A stretch of DNA of 64,000 nt from Hyperoodon ampullatus (Eukaryota > Chordata > Mammalia > Artiodactyla > Ziphiidae), in contig OX457062.1 of the NCBI GenBank assembly GCA_949752795.1, forward strand, positions 95,469,777 through 95,533,776. Direction: 5' to 3'. Position numbers and translations under genes: made by a program. This document shows positions 1 to 11,730 of this stretch, one piece after another. Position 1 is the first letter of the stretch; every line of letters starts with the position of its first letter. The notes beneath the pieces were generated by a model. It saw only the letters and a program-made list of their open reading frames with translations. It was not told where the DNA came from and did not search any database.

Positions 1-905
1 GTTATGAGTATTTCTTCCCTATTTTATTATAAATCTGTCAGGTATGTGTCAACTAGTTCTCTTTTTTTCTCATCTCATTCTCCTACCATCTAAGATAAGA
101 TGTATTATAGATATCAAAGAGGGTTTTGACCCACTAGAAAAGGCTTGAACATCACCTGAAAATAAAGTGACATATAGGAATGTGTATCCTCTTTTGGGAG
201 ATGGTTAGCATGCTTTTAATTTTTTGATGGACAGGAGTATGTTAATCAGATGCATGATTTTGCAGATTTTTTACTTTGAAAGTTAAATATGGTGTAAAAG
301 AGGTGTGACTGAATGTCATATTAACATGGGATGGAATGTTGTGGGTTTTTTAATTGTCCATTTAGCTAATCTGGAACTACATTTCCTAGAACCTCCTGTC
401 TTGTTAAGTTGACTTTGGTATATTTGTAGTGTATTAACTTGACTAAGCTAAAATTAAATTTCCCACAATCCCCTTCCCTGTTTGGCTCAGGATCAGAGTT
501 GGCCAAAAGAAAATTTGCACAACATTTGGGAGGTGAAACTGAAGCAGCAGGCATTACAATCTGAAGGTCATCATGGTCAGAGGTGAGGAGAGACAGAGAG
601 ATGCCAGAAAGTTCCAGGTTTCCCTTGCTCTTTTTTTTGCTGCACATCCTTGTTCTTGCTCTATGTCCAGCTCTTTTTCTTTATTGCTAGCTCTGCTGAC
701 CAATAGCAACCCAGACCTATTGCCAGACCACTTGGCTGTGAATTCACAGAACATAGCTATGAAGAGACAACAGCCTTCCACGGTCTTCTATCCCAATTCC
801 CTGTGTGATCCCGTTCCAGCAGCTGATGTGCCTCACTTCCAGACTTCCCTGAAAGCACTAACTAGTTCACCCAAACTAGAGATTAAGAAAGCCAATTAGT
901 GATTT
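1..905. other. AT-rich intergenic sequence, no gene recognised
   Basis: Open frames here are short and lack codon structure or recognisable domains. I see no clear repeat family in this stretch and no gene. Confidence 0.5.
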
Positions 906-918
906 TTTCCCTTGGTTT

Positions 919-1134
919 TTTTTTTTTTTTTTTTTTTTTTTTGCGGTACACGGGCCTCTCACCGCTGTGTCCTCTCCCACCGTGGAGCACAGGCTCCGGA
1001 CGCGCAGGCTCAGTGGCCATGGCTCACGGGCCCAGCCGCTCTGCGGCACGTGGGATCTTCCCGGACCGGGGCATGAACCCACGTCCCCTGCATCAGCAGG
1101 CGGACTCCCAACCACTGCGCCACCAGGTAAGCCC
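919..1134 (-). mobile_element. CHR-type tRNA-derived SINE
   Basis: A long T tract is followed by the reverse complement of the cetacean SINE, ending in the inverted ggcttccctggtgg box near 1,120-1,134. A tcccttggtttttt-like target-site duplication lies on both sides (about 906-918 and 1,135-1,147), so this is an intact retroposition event. It is a relatively young copy with little divergence from the other copies in the window. Confidence 0.9.
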
Positions 1135-1199
1135 TCCCTTGGTTTTTTAACACCCTCATTTGGACCATTACTTCCCCAGTCTCTCCTCCAATTATGTTA

Positions 1200-1389
1200 A
1201 GCAGTGGCTCTCAAACTTCAACAGGCATCTGGATTACCTAGAGGGTTTACTAAACCAACTTTCTGAGTCTTACTCCCAGAGCTTCTAGGCCTGTGGTGGG
1301 GCCTAGATATTTGCATTTCTAACAAATCTCCAGGTAATGCTGATGCTTGATGCTGTTGGTCCAGGGAGCATACACTGGGAACCACTGGA
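1200..1389 (+). mobile_element. MER5A-like hAT (Charlie) DNA transposon remnant
   Basis: The copy opens with a cagtggctctcaaacttc motif and closes with gggaaccactgg, the imperfect terminal inverted repeats of MER5 elements. The interior has the usual gatatttgcatttctaac and ggtaatgctgatgc segments. It is an old non-autonomous element without coding capacity. Confidence 0.75.
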
Positions 1390-1509
1390 GTAAAGCCTAA
1401 TTCCTCATTCTGTAATATCCATTGTAGTTCTGCTTCCTTGATTTAACTCTGGCTAATATAGGGCCATAGACCATATAGGGGAAGAAAAATTAAAAGCTAT
1501 AAACATGCA

Positions 1510-3860
1510 ATTAGGAACTTGCCAGTGGGAGTGGGAGAAGAGGACTTCTGCCTTTCACTTCCTGCCAAGACAGAGTAATGGTGGCCAAATCTACTCCCTT
1601 TCCTAAAGCAGCCAACAATGGACAGTATATTAAGCAACAGTTTAAGACACTAGACACCTGGCAATGAAAGACAGTGAAACCTGAAAATGAGAAAGACAAG
1701 ATGAGCCCTATGATTACGATCACCCAACTTACTGCCTTGAGAGAGTTTTCCAGCCACGAGGCAGGGAAGGGAACCCAAGTGGAGCCCAGCAAACTACCTG
1801 AGTTGAGGAAACAGAGCTGAGATTCTGAGAAGAGCAAGAGGATGGAGACCACAGGACAGAGTGCCAGAGAGGAGAGAGCTGCACAGAAAGAGAACTCCAG
1901 AGATGTGCAGAGGGTCCCCCTTGAGTATTTAGCTGAGTATTGATTTGCCCAAGCATGTGCAGAAACTACTTGAGACCATGGAAAGAACCACCCGAAAGGA
2001 TTAGTGGGAACAGTGCCCAGAGCTCACACAGGGTTGGGAATACTGCCTGTGCCCACCAGGCAGACTGGAATACCTCATGATTCATGAGGCATTGGGTAGA
2101 GTACTCAGAAAGGTCTTGCCTCAGTAATGGGGAATAATTAGACTTAGAAAGAGTACTGATATGTTCCCACTTAACACACCTTAAAAAACATGACCCAGGG
2201 GCTTCCCTGGTGGCGCGGTGGTTGAGAGTCCTCCTGCCGATGCAGGGGACACGGGTTCATGCCCCGGTCCGGGAAGATCTCACATGCCGCGGAGTGGCTG
2301 GGCCCGTGGACCATGACCGCTGGGCCTGCACGTCCGGAGCCTGTGCTCTGCAATGGGAGAGGCCACACAGTGAGAGACCCGTGTACTGCAAAACAAACAA
2401 ACAAACAAACAAAACAAGACCCAAAAGGATCAAACTCTTTCCAAATAACTTAACTGCTTCCCAGAAAAGAAGTTCAATAATATTTATAAAAATATAAAAA
2501 ATCCAGCACCCAAAGTAAAATTCATAATGTCTGGCAGCTGATTAATAACAAGAAAGCAGGCAAAGAAGCAGGGAAAATAGGACCCATAATATAGAGAATA
2601 ATCAATAAGTCAGAACTGACCCAGATATTAGAATTAGCTAGTCAAGAACATTTTTTAAAAATCAAATTAAACTTCTAGAGATGAAAACTACAATTACTGG
2701 GATGAAAAATATACTGGAGGGGATTGATGGCAGATTTGAAAGATTAATGAACTTGAAGATATAGCAATAGAAACTATCCAAAATTCAAAAATATTTTAAA
2801 GAACAGAGTTTCAGTGAGCTATAGGACAATTTCAAGTGACCTAATATCTGTGTAGCAGGTGTCTCCAAAGGAGATGAGGAGGGAGGAATAGAAAAAATTT
2901 TTGAAGAAATAATGGTCCCCAAATCTTTAATTTGATTAAAACTATAAACCCACAGATTCAAGAAGCTTAATGAACTCTGAGCACAAGAAATATGAAGAAA
3001 ACTACAGGGTATATCATAATCAAATTGCTCAAAACCGATGATAAAGAGAAAATCTTAAAAGCAACCAGAAAAAAAGACACATTATGTACAGGGGAACAAA
3101 GATAAAAATGATGTAGATTTCTTAGTAGAAAGAATTGTTGACAGAAGACAGTAGGGCAACACCTTGAAAGCACTGAAAGAAAAAATAAAGTCAATCTAGA
3201 ATTCTATACCCATTAAAATACATTTCAAAAATAAAGGCTTAAGAAATTTTTATACATAAAAATCTGAAAGAATTCATCACCATCAGACCCACATTGTAGG
3301 AAATGTTAAAGGGAAAAGCCAAAATGAAATGATATCATGTGGAAATATGGATCTACACAAAGGAAATAAAAAGCACTGTAAAGGGTAATTACATGGGTAA
3401 ACATATAAGATATTTTAATTAGTATTTTAATACTTTTAAAAGGTAATTGATAGTTAAACAAAGATAATAAAAATGTAGTGTGGGATTTATAACACATGTA
3501 AAAGGAAAATATATGCTAATGATAGCAGAAAGTCAGAAGAGAAGAAATGGAGGCATACTATTGTAAGATTCTTATTCAACACTTACAGTGGTATAATATC
3601 ACTTGAAAGTAGACTGTGATCATTTTAATGATGCATGCTGTAAACACTAAAGCAGCCACTAAAATAACCAAAGAGTTATAGCTAATAAACCAAAAAAAGA
3701 AATAAAATGGAATCATAAATAAGACTCAGTTCATTCAAAACAAGGCTGAAAAAATTTTAAATGTACAAAAGTACAGATGGAACAATAGAAAATATGTAGC
3801 AAAATGACCGATGTAAACCTAACATTTTCATTAATCACATTAAATGTGATACTACTACAC
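1510..3860. mobile_element. Old HAL1/L1-like sequence, split by a SINE
   Basis: This A-rich sequence has the texture of a half-LINE or old L1. It includes stretches that read like decayed ORF1, for example around 2,620-3,200, followed by A-rich non-coding sequence. It is interrupted by a SINE at 2,198-2,412. The subfamily and exact ends cannot be set without a repeat library. Confidence 0.5.
2198..2412 (+). mobile_element. CHR-type SINE with (CAAA)n tail
   Basis: A full-length plus-strand copy begins gggcttccctggtggcg and ends in a CAAA-repeat tail. An imperfect duplication of aaaacatgaccca is found before and after it (about 2,185-2,197 and 2,411-2,423). Confidence 0.9.
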
Positions 3861-4317
3861 ATCTATTAGAATGACTAATATTAATATCTAAAAGACAGTT
3901 GGAACTCTCTTACACTGCTTGTGGGAATGTATAGTTGTACAACTATTTAAGAAATTGCCAGTCTGTTTTCAAAAACAGTTAAACATACACCTACCATATG
4001 ATCCAGCCATTTTACTCTTACATGTTTACACAAGGAAAACAAAAGTGCTTGTCCATATGAAGTCTTGTATATGAATGTTCACAACAGCTTTATTGGTAAT
4101 AGCCAAAAAGTGGGAACAACCTAAATATTCATCGATGGGTAAATAGATAAACAAATTGTGATATACCCAAACAATGGAAAACTTTTCAGCAATAAAAATG
4201 AATTATTGATACACAAAACAACCTGAACAAATCTCAAAATAGCAGTGATGAGTAAAAGTAGCTAGACAAAAAGAGTACATACTGTATGATCCATGTAAAA
4301 AATAAAATTCTGAAGAT
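3861..4317 (+). mobile_element. Old L1 ORF2 3' end fragment
   Basis: The sequence reads like the ORF2 C-terminus of L1: a 'PYDPAI-like' block encoded around 3,990-4,020, then the usual A-rich downstream sequence (aaaagtgggaacaacctaaat, aacaatggaaaac). It is highly decayed with no open frame. Confidence 0.65.
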
Positions 4318-4480
4318 ACCACAATAAAGAAAATTACAGGCCAATATCACTGATGAACATAGATTCAAAAATTCTCCACGAAATATTAGCAAATCAAATT
4401 CAACAATACATTAAAAGGACCAAACACCATGATCAAGTGGGATTCATCCCAGGATGCAAGGATGGTTCAAAATCTGCAAA

Positions 4481-4731
4481 TTGGGGGGAGGGATAAATTA
4501 GGAGTTTGAGATTAACATATACACACTATTATACATAAAATAGCTAACCAACAAGGTCCTACTGTATAGCACAGGGAACTATACTCAATATTTTGTAATA
4601 ATCTATAAGAGAAAAAAATCTGAAAAAGAATACACATACATATATATGTATAACTGAATCACTTCCCTGAACACCTGAAACTAATGCAACATTGTAAATC
4701 AACTATACTTCAATTAAAAAAACCCAAAATC
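4481..4731 (+). mobile_element. 5'-truncated L1 3' end inserted into the older L1
   Basis: This short insert carries only an L1 3' UTR (it includes tatagcacagggaactatac and ends in aattaaaaaaac). The host L1 target aaaatctgcaaa is duplicated at 4,469-4,480 and about 4,950-4,961. A SINE later landed in its A-rich tail. Confidence 0.7.
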
Positions 4732-4946
4732 GGGCTTCCCTGGTGGCGCAGTGGTTGAGAGTCCGCCTGCCGATGCAGGGGATGCGGGTTCGTGCCCCGG
4801 TTTGGGAAGATCCCACATGCCGCGGAGCGGCTAGGCCCGTGAGCCGTGGCCGCTGAGCCTGCGCGTCCGGAGCCTGTGCTCCTCAATGGGAGAGGCCACA
4901 ACAGTGAGAGGCCCGCATACTGAAAAAAAAAAAAAAAAAAAAAAAA
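4732..4946 (+). mobile_element. CHR-type SINE
   Basis: Full-length copy with a long A tail. The duplication aaaacccaaaatc is present at about 4,719-4,731 and 4,942-4,953. It sits in the tail of a truncated L1 that itself sits inside an older L1. Confidence 0.9.
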
Positions 4947-5084
4947 CCCAAAATCTGCAAAGCAGTCCATGTGATACGCCACATTAAGAAACTGAAGAAT
5001 AAAAATCATATGATCATCTCAATAGGGCAGAAAAAGCTTTTGACAAAATTCAACATCTATTTATGATTAAAAAAAACCCTCAAC

Positions 5085-7096
5085 AACCAATCACAAGCAC
5101 TGAAATTGAAACTGTGATTAAAAATCTTCCAACAAACAAAAGCCCAGGACCAGATGGCTTCACAGGCGAATTCTATCAAACATTTAGAGAAGAGCTAACA
5201 CCCATCCTTCTCAAACTCTTCCAAAATATAGCAGAGGGAGGAACACTCCCAAACTCATTCTAAGAGGCCATCATCACCCTGATACCAAAACCAGACAAGG
5301 ATGTCACAAAGAAAGAAAACTACAGGCCAATATCACTGATGAACATAGATGAAAAAATCCTCAACAAAATACTAGCAACCAGAATCCAACAGCACATTAA
5401 AAGGATCATACACCATGATCAAGTGGGGTTTATTCCAGAAATGCAAGGATTTTTCAATATACGCAAATCAATCAACGTGATACACCATATTAACAAATTG
5501 AAGGAGAAAAACCATATGATCATCTCAATAGATGCAGAGAAAGCTTTCGACAAAATTCAACACCCATTTATGAAAAAACCCTGCAGAAAGTAGGCATAGA
5601 GGGAACTTTCCTCAACATAATAAAGGCCATATATGACAAACCCACAGCCAACATCGTCCTCAATGGTGAAAAACTGAAAGCATTTCCACTAAGATCAGGA
5701 ACAAGACAAGGTTGCCCACTCTCACCACTCTTATTCAACATAGTTTTGGAAGTTTTAGCCACAGCAATCAAACCAAAAGACAACCCTCAGAATGGGAGAA
5801 AATATTTGCAAGTGAAGCAACTGACAAAGGATTAATCTCCAAAATTTACAAGCAGCTCAATAACAAAAAAACAAACAACCCAATCCAAAAATGGGCAGAA
5901 GACCTAAATAGACATTTCTCCAAAGAAGATATACAGACTGCCAACAAACACATGAAAGAATGCTCAACATCATTAATCATTAGAGAAATGCAAATCAAAA
6001 CTACAATGAGATATCATCTCACACCAGTGAAAACGGCCATCATCAAAAAATCTAGAAACAATAAATGCTGGAGAGGGTGTGGAGAAAAGGGAACACTCTC
6101 GCGCTGCTGGTGGGAATGTGAATTGGTACAGCCACTATGGAGAACAGTATGGAGGTTCCTTAAAAAACTACAAATAGAACTACCATATGACCCAGCAATC
6201 TCACTACTGGGCATATACCCTGAGAAAACCATAATTCAAAAAGAGTCATGTACCAAAATGTTCATTGCAGCTCTATTTACAATAGCCAGGAGATGGAAAC
6301 AACCTAAGTGTCCATCATCAGATGAATGGATAAAGAAGATGTGGCACATGTAAACAATGGAATATTACTCAGCTATAAAACGAAACAAGGGGCTTCCCTG
6401 GTGGCGCGGTGGTTGGGAGTCTGCCTGCCGATGCAGGGGACACGGGTTCGTGCCCTGGTCCGGGAGGATCCCACATGCCGTGGAGTGGCTGGGCCCGTGA
6501 GCCATGGCCACTGAGCCTGCGCGTCCGGAGCCTGTGCTCCGCGGCGGGAGAGGCCACAGCAGTGAGAGGCCTGCATGCTGCAAAAAAAAAAAAAAAAAAA
6601 AAAAACGAAACGAAATTGAGCTATTTGTAATGAGGTGGATGGACCTAGAGTCTGTCATACAGAGTGAAGTAAGCCAGAAAGAGAAAGACAAATACTGTAT
6701 GCTGACACATATATATGGAATTTAAGAAAAAAAATGTCATGAAGAACATAGGGGTAAGACAGGAATAAAGACACAGACCTAGTAGAGAATGGACTTGAGG
6801 ATATGGGGAGGGGGAAGTGTAAGCTGTGACAAAGTGAGAGAGAGGCGTGGACATATATACACTACCAAACGTAAAATAGATAGCTAGTGGGAAGCAGCCG
6901 CATAGCACAGGGAGATCAGCTCAGTGCTTTGTGACCACCTAGAGAGGTGGGATTGGGAGGGTGGAAGGGAGGGAGATGCAAGAGGGAAGAGATATGGGAA
7001 CATACGTATATGTATAACTGATTCACTTTGTTATAAAGTAGAAACTAACACACCATTGTAAAGCAATTATACTCCAATAAAGATGTAAAAAAAAAA
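5085..7096 (+). mobile_element. Young, internally deleted L1 (ORF2 fragments and 3' UTR)
   Basis: Open ORF2 stretches at 5,063-5,263 and 5,339-5,593 encode reverse-transcriptase sequence, and a further stretch at 5,712-6,353 encodes the ORF2 C-terminus. The reverse-transcriptase part jumps near 5,775 straight to the C-terminal part, so a large internal block is missing. The element ends in a polyadenylated 3' UTR. A target-site duplication with core aaaaaaccctcaacaa is found at about 5,068-5,085 and 7,088-7,106. It is flanked on both sides by the older L1 and cannot be autonomous. Confidence 0.8.
6389..6605 (+). mobile_element. CHR-type SINE inside the young L1
   Basis: Full-length copy with an A tail, inserted near the end of L1 ORF2. 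The duplication aaacgaaac(a/g)a flanks it (6,379-6,388 and about 6,603-6,614). Confidence 0.9.
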
Positions 7097-7482
7097 AACC
7101 CTCAACAAAGTGGGTATAGAAGGAATACACCTCAACATAATAAATGCCACATATGACAAACCCACATCCAACATCATACTTAACGGTCATTTCCTCTAAA
7201 ATCAGTAACAAGACAAAGATGCCCACTCTCACCAATTTTATTCAACATGGTATTGGAAGTTATAGCCACAGCAATCACACAAGAAATAAAAGGAATCCAA
7301 GTTAGAAAGGAAGAAGTAAAACTGTCACTGTTTGCAGGCGACAAGACATAGAAAATCCTCAAGATGCTGTCAAACAACTATTAGAACAAAAATGAATTCG
7401 GTAAAGTTGCAGGATACAAAATGATACAGAAAGCTGTTGTATTTCTGTACACTAATAATGTATTATCAGAAAGAGAAATTAA

Positions 7483-7758
7483 GGGACTTCCCCCGTGGTC
7501 CAGTGGTTAAGAATTCTCCTTCCAATGCAGGGGTTGCAGGTTCAATCTCTAGTGGGGGAACTAGCTGCCCCACAGCATGTGGGATATTAAGTCCACACAC
7601 TGCAATGAGAAGCCCACCTGTCACAACTAGAGAAGCCCATGCACCACAACTACAGAGCAGTCCTCATGCCGCAACTAGAGAAGACTGCACGCCACAATGA
7701 AGACCCAGTGCAGCCAAAAAAAAAATAAAGAAAGAAAGAAAGAAAAAGAAAGAAAGGA
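7483..7758 (+). mobile_element. CHR-1-type SINE with GAAA-rich tail
   Basis: The start gggacttcccccgtggtccagtgg differs from the ggcttccctggtggcg class. The body carries the long accacaactagagaagccca region, and the tail is an expanded GAAA repeat. The motif aaattaag flanks both ends. It is an older and more diverged copy than most SINEs in the window. Confidence 0.8.
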
Positions 7759-8684
7759 AGAAAAATTAAGAAAACAGCCCCATTTATAGTTGCATCAAAA
7801 AGAATGAAGTACCTAGGAATAAATCTAACTCTGAAAACTATAAGATATTGATGAAAGAAAGTGAAGAGGATACAAACAGAGGGGAAAATATACTATGCTC
7901 ATGGATTGGAAGATTTAATACTGTTGAAATGATCATACTACCCAAGGCAATCTACAGATTCAATGCAATCCCTATCAAATTACCAAAGACATTTTTCACA
8001 GAACTAGAACAAATAATTCTAAAATTTGTATGGAAACACAAAAGATCCCAAATATCCAAATTAATCTTGACAAAGAAGAGCAAAGCTAGAGGTATCATCT
8101 CTCTGATTTCAAACTATACTACAAAGCTACAGTAATCAAAACAGTACGGTACTAGCACAAAAGCAGATCAATGGAACAGAATAGAGAGCCCAGAAATAAA
8201 CCCACGATTATATGGTCAATTAATCTATGACAAAGGAGGTAAGAATATAGAGTGGGGAAATAGCCTCTTTAATCAATGGTGTTGAGAAAACTGGACAGCT
8301 ATATGCAAAAGAATCAAACTGGACTACTTTCTTAAGCCATATACAAAAATAAACTAAAAATGGATTAAAGACTTAAATGTAAGATCTGAAACCATAAAAA
8401 TCCTAGAAGGAAACACAGGTAGTATGCTTTTTGATGTAGGTCTTAACATTTTTTTGGATGTCTCTTCAGGCAAGGGAAACAAAACCAAAAATAAACAAAT
8501 GACACTACATCAAACTAGGGTTTTGCATAGCGAAGGAAACTATCAACAAAACAAAAAGGTCGCCTACTGAATGGGAGGAGATATTTGCAAATAATATACC
8601 TAATAAGGGGTTAATATCCAAATCATACAAATAACTCAGACAACATCAAAAAACAAACAAACAACCTGATTAAAAAATGGGCAT

Positions 8685-8900
8685 GGGGCTTCCCTGGTGG
8701 CGCAGTGGTTGAGAGTCCGCCTGCCGATGCAGGGGACATGGGCTCGTGCCCCGGTCCGGGACGATCCCACATGCCACGGAGCAGCTGGGCCTGTGAGCCA
8801 TGGCCGCTGAGCCTGCGCGTCCAGAGCCTGTGCTCCGCAACGGGAGAGACCACAACAGTGAGAGGCCCGCGTACCTCAAAAAAAAAAAAAAAAAAAAAAA
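8685..8900 (+). mobile_element. CHR-type SINE, tandem with the next one
   Basis: Full-length young-class copy with an A tail that abuts the following CHR-1 copy. The motif ggcatgg appears on both sides, suggesting insertion exactly at the junction between the host L1 and the pre-existing SINE. Confidence 0.9.
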
Positions 8901-8904
8901 AGGC

Positions 8905-9249
8905 ATGGACTTCCCTGGTGGTCCAGTGGTAAAGAATCCACCTTACAATGCAAGGGGTGTGGGTTCGATCCCTGGTCAGGGAACTAAGGTCCCATATGCT
9001 GCAGGGCAGCTAAGCCCACGCACCACAACTACTGAGCTTGCGTGCCTCAACTAGAAAGCCTGCATGCCACAAACTAGAGCCCTTGCACTTTGGAGCCTGC
9101 ACGCCACAACTAGAGAGAAAACCCACACACCACAACTAGAGAGAACCCCGTGTGCCACCATGAAGAGCCCAAGCGCTGCAACAAAACATCCCTCACACCT
9201 CAATGAAGATCCCACGTGCCACAACGAAGACCCGATGCAGCCAAAAATA
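8905..9249 (+). mobile_element. CHR-1-type SINE, long variant
   Basis: It begins ggacttccctggtggtccagtgg and ends gcagccaaaaataaaaaatt. The middle holds several imperfect copies of an accacaactagag unit, making it longer than the other SINEs. The older L1 resumes directly after it at the sequence that stops before 8,685. Confidence 0.85.
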
Positions 9250-10215
9250 AAAAATTATTTAAATTTTTTTAAATGAGCAGAGGACCTGAATAGACACTTT
9301 TCCAAAGAAGACACAGATGGCCAGAATAGACACACAAAAAGATGCTCAACACTAATGCTCATCACTAATCACCAGGAAAATGCAAATCAAAACCACAATA
9401 AGACACCACCTCACACCTGCCAGAATGGCTATCATCAAAAAGACAACGAATAACAATTGTTGGCGAGGATGTGGAGAAAAGGGAACTTTTGTGCACTGTT
9501 GGTGGGATTTTAAATTGGTGCAGCCTCTGTGGAAAACAGTATGAAGTTTCCCCCCAAAATTTAAAACTAGAACTGCCACATGATCCAGCAATTTCACTTC
9601 TGGGTAATTTACCCAAAGAAAACAAAAACACTAATTCAAAACAATATATGCACACCAATGTTCATTGCAACATTATTTACAATAACCAAGATATGGAAGC
9701 AACTCAAGTGTCCATCAATAGATGAATGGATAAACATGTGGTGAATGGGATATTACTCAACCAGAAAAACATCTTGCCATTGTGACAACATGGATGGATC
9801 TAGAGGGTATTATGCTAACTGAAATAAATCAGACAGAGCAAGACAAATACTGTACGATCTCACTTATATGTGGAATCTAAAAAACAAAACAAAACAAAAT
9901 GGAAACAGACTCATAGGTACAGAGAACAAACTGGTGGTTGCCAGAGGGGAAGGTGGTGAGGGTGAAATAGGTGAAGGGAAGTAAGTGATACAAATCTTTA
10001 CTTATAAAATAAATAAGCCATGGGATGGAATATACAGCATAAGGAATATGGTCAATAATATTGTAATTACATTGTATGGGGACAGATGGTTACTAGACTT
10101 ACAATGGTGATCATTTCCTAATGTATGCAAATGTCAGATAATCATGTAGTACACATGAGACTAACAATATTGTACATCAACTATATTTTAATTTTTAAAA
10201 AATAATAAAATAAAC

Positions 10216-11224
10216 AATAAAATTCTGGAAAATGCACTCTTACAGGGACAAGAAGCAGGTCAGTGGTTGCCTATTGGGGAAGAGGTGGGGAGAAGGGGAA
10301 GGTTATAAAGTTACATGAGGAAACTTCTGGGAGTGATAGATGTGTTCATTATCTTGATTGTGATGATGGTTTCACAGGTGTATACATGTTAAAATATTAA
10401 ATTAAGCACTCTAAATATGTGCAATTTATTGTAGGTCAGTTATACCTAAGTAAAGCTCTTAAGTAAAAATAGAGCATGCAGAGGCAACCAGAAGGCCTTA
10501 AGGGAAGCTTTGAAGGAGTCATATGTAGTCATAGGGCACAGACAGCTGAAGACCAAGACCTGGGTCTAATGGTAAGGATTATAGAGCCACAGCACCAGTT
10601 GGAATGCACAACCTACCAGGTCTCTCACATTACAGAAAACTGGTAGGGAGGGAGGAGCCCCTGAGATATGGGATGGGGCATTTGGGCATACATAAACCAG
10701 GCTAAAAACCTTGAACCTTCTCCACTCTTCTAAGTGTGGGCTGTACATAGTGACTTCTTTCCAAAGAGTACGGTATGGAAAGGGGAGAGGAAAAGAATCG
10801 CTTCTTTTGACCAGGTGATCCTGGTCAAGATCAACAGTAAAAAGCCATGATGACGGTATGTATCCTTGATATGATATAATGAGAACAGCACTTTACCTCT
10901 GTGGTCTTCCTCCCCCAAATCCACAACTCCAATATAACCATGAGAAAAACATCAGACACCCCAAATTGAGGGACATTCTAAAAATGTCTGGCCAATACTC
11001 CTCAAAACTATCAAGGGCCTCAAAAACAAGAAAAGTCTGAGAAACTGTCACAGCCAAGAGGAGCCTAAGGAGGTGTTACAACTAAATGCAATGTGGGCTC
11101 GTGGAACAAAGAAGGGCATAAGTGAACAACTGAGGAAATCTTTTAGTAACTAAAGTGTGGACTTTAGTTACGAATAATGTATCAATATTGGTTCATCAGT
11201 TGCAATCAATGTGCCATACAAATG
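10216..11224. other. Unique-looking intergenic sequence
   Basis: No gene or well-defined repeat is recognised. Short frames on both strands lack any family resemblance. Confidence 0.45.
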
Positions 11225-11301
11225 TATTGGGTTGGCCAAAAAGTTCGATTGGGTTTTTCTGCAATGGAAAATCCCGAATGAACTTTTTGGCCAACACAAT
11301 A
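11225..11301. mobile_element. Mariner-family MITE with TA duplication
   Basis: A palindromic element of about 73 bp: ttgggttggccaaaaagttc at the left end is mirrored by gaactttttggccaacacaa at the right end, and TA dinucleotides flank it. This is the terminal-repeat sequence of mariner-type miniature elements common in even-toed ungulates and whales. It has no coding sequence. Confidence 0.85.
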
Positions 11302-11392
11302 CGCTGTTAATTATAGGGGAAACTGGGTGTGGGGTACATGAAAACTCTCTGTACTACCTTTGCAACTTTTCTGTAAATCTAAAACTATTCTA

Positions 11393-11511
11393 GGGAATTC
11401 CCTGGTGGTCCAGTGGTTAGGACTCTACGCTTCCACTGTAGAGGGCCTGGGTTCGATCCCTGGTCTGGGAACTAAGATCCTGCATGCCGCGCAGCATAGG
11501 TAAAGAACTAA
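11393..11511 (+). mobile_element. CHR-1-type SINE, short copy
   Basis: It starts gggaattccctggtggtccagtgg and carries the ggttcgatccctggtctggg tRNA-like B-box region. The duplication ctattcta lies at 11,385-11,392 and again at about 11,517-11,524. The 3' half of the longer variants is absent. Confidence 0.8.
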
Positions 11512-11543
11512 CTAGACCTATTCTAAAGTAAAAAGTTTGTTTT

Positions 11544-11715
11544 GGGTTTCCCTGGTGGCGCAGTGGTTGAGAGTCCTCCTGCCGATGCAGGGGACACGGG
11601 TTCGTGCCCCGGTCCGGGAGGATCCCACATGCCGCGGAGCGGTGCCGTGGCCGCTGAGCCTGCGCGTCCGGAGCCTGTGCTCCGCGACGGGAGAGGCCCG
11701 CGTACCGCAAAAAAA
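11544..11715 (+). mobile_element. CHR-type SINE with small internal deletion
   Basis: A plus-strand SINE lacking part of the ggctgggcccgtgagcc segment. A perfect 13-bp duplication, aaaagtttgtttt, is present at 11,531-11,543 and 11,716-11,728. It landed within about 30 bp upstream of the RPL31 pseudogene start codon. Confidence 0.92.
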
Positions 11716-11730
11716 AAAAGTTTGTTTTAT

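Larger units (their letters stand above)
4318..10215 (+). mobile_element. Older L1 (ORF2 region and 3' end), host of several insertions
   Basis: Pieces of one L1 can be joined across younger insertions. Reverse-transcriptase codons at 4,318-4,480 continue at 4,955-5,085, then 7,107-7,482, 7,759-8,684 and 9,250-9,800, followed by a 3' UTR-like segment to about 10,215. The pieces read in the normal L1 order on the plus strand. The element is full of stops and inactive. Confidence 0.75.

Noticed and set aside
899..1150. Cetacean SINE bodies as tRNA genes
   Set aside because: The tRNA-like boxes belong to SINE heads; no foldable intact tRNA with proper length is visible.
5712..6353. 213-residue frame as a host gene
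   Set aside because: It is the C-terminal part of a deleted L1 ORF2.
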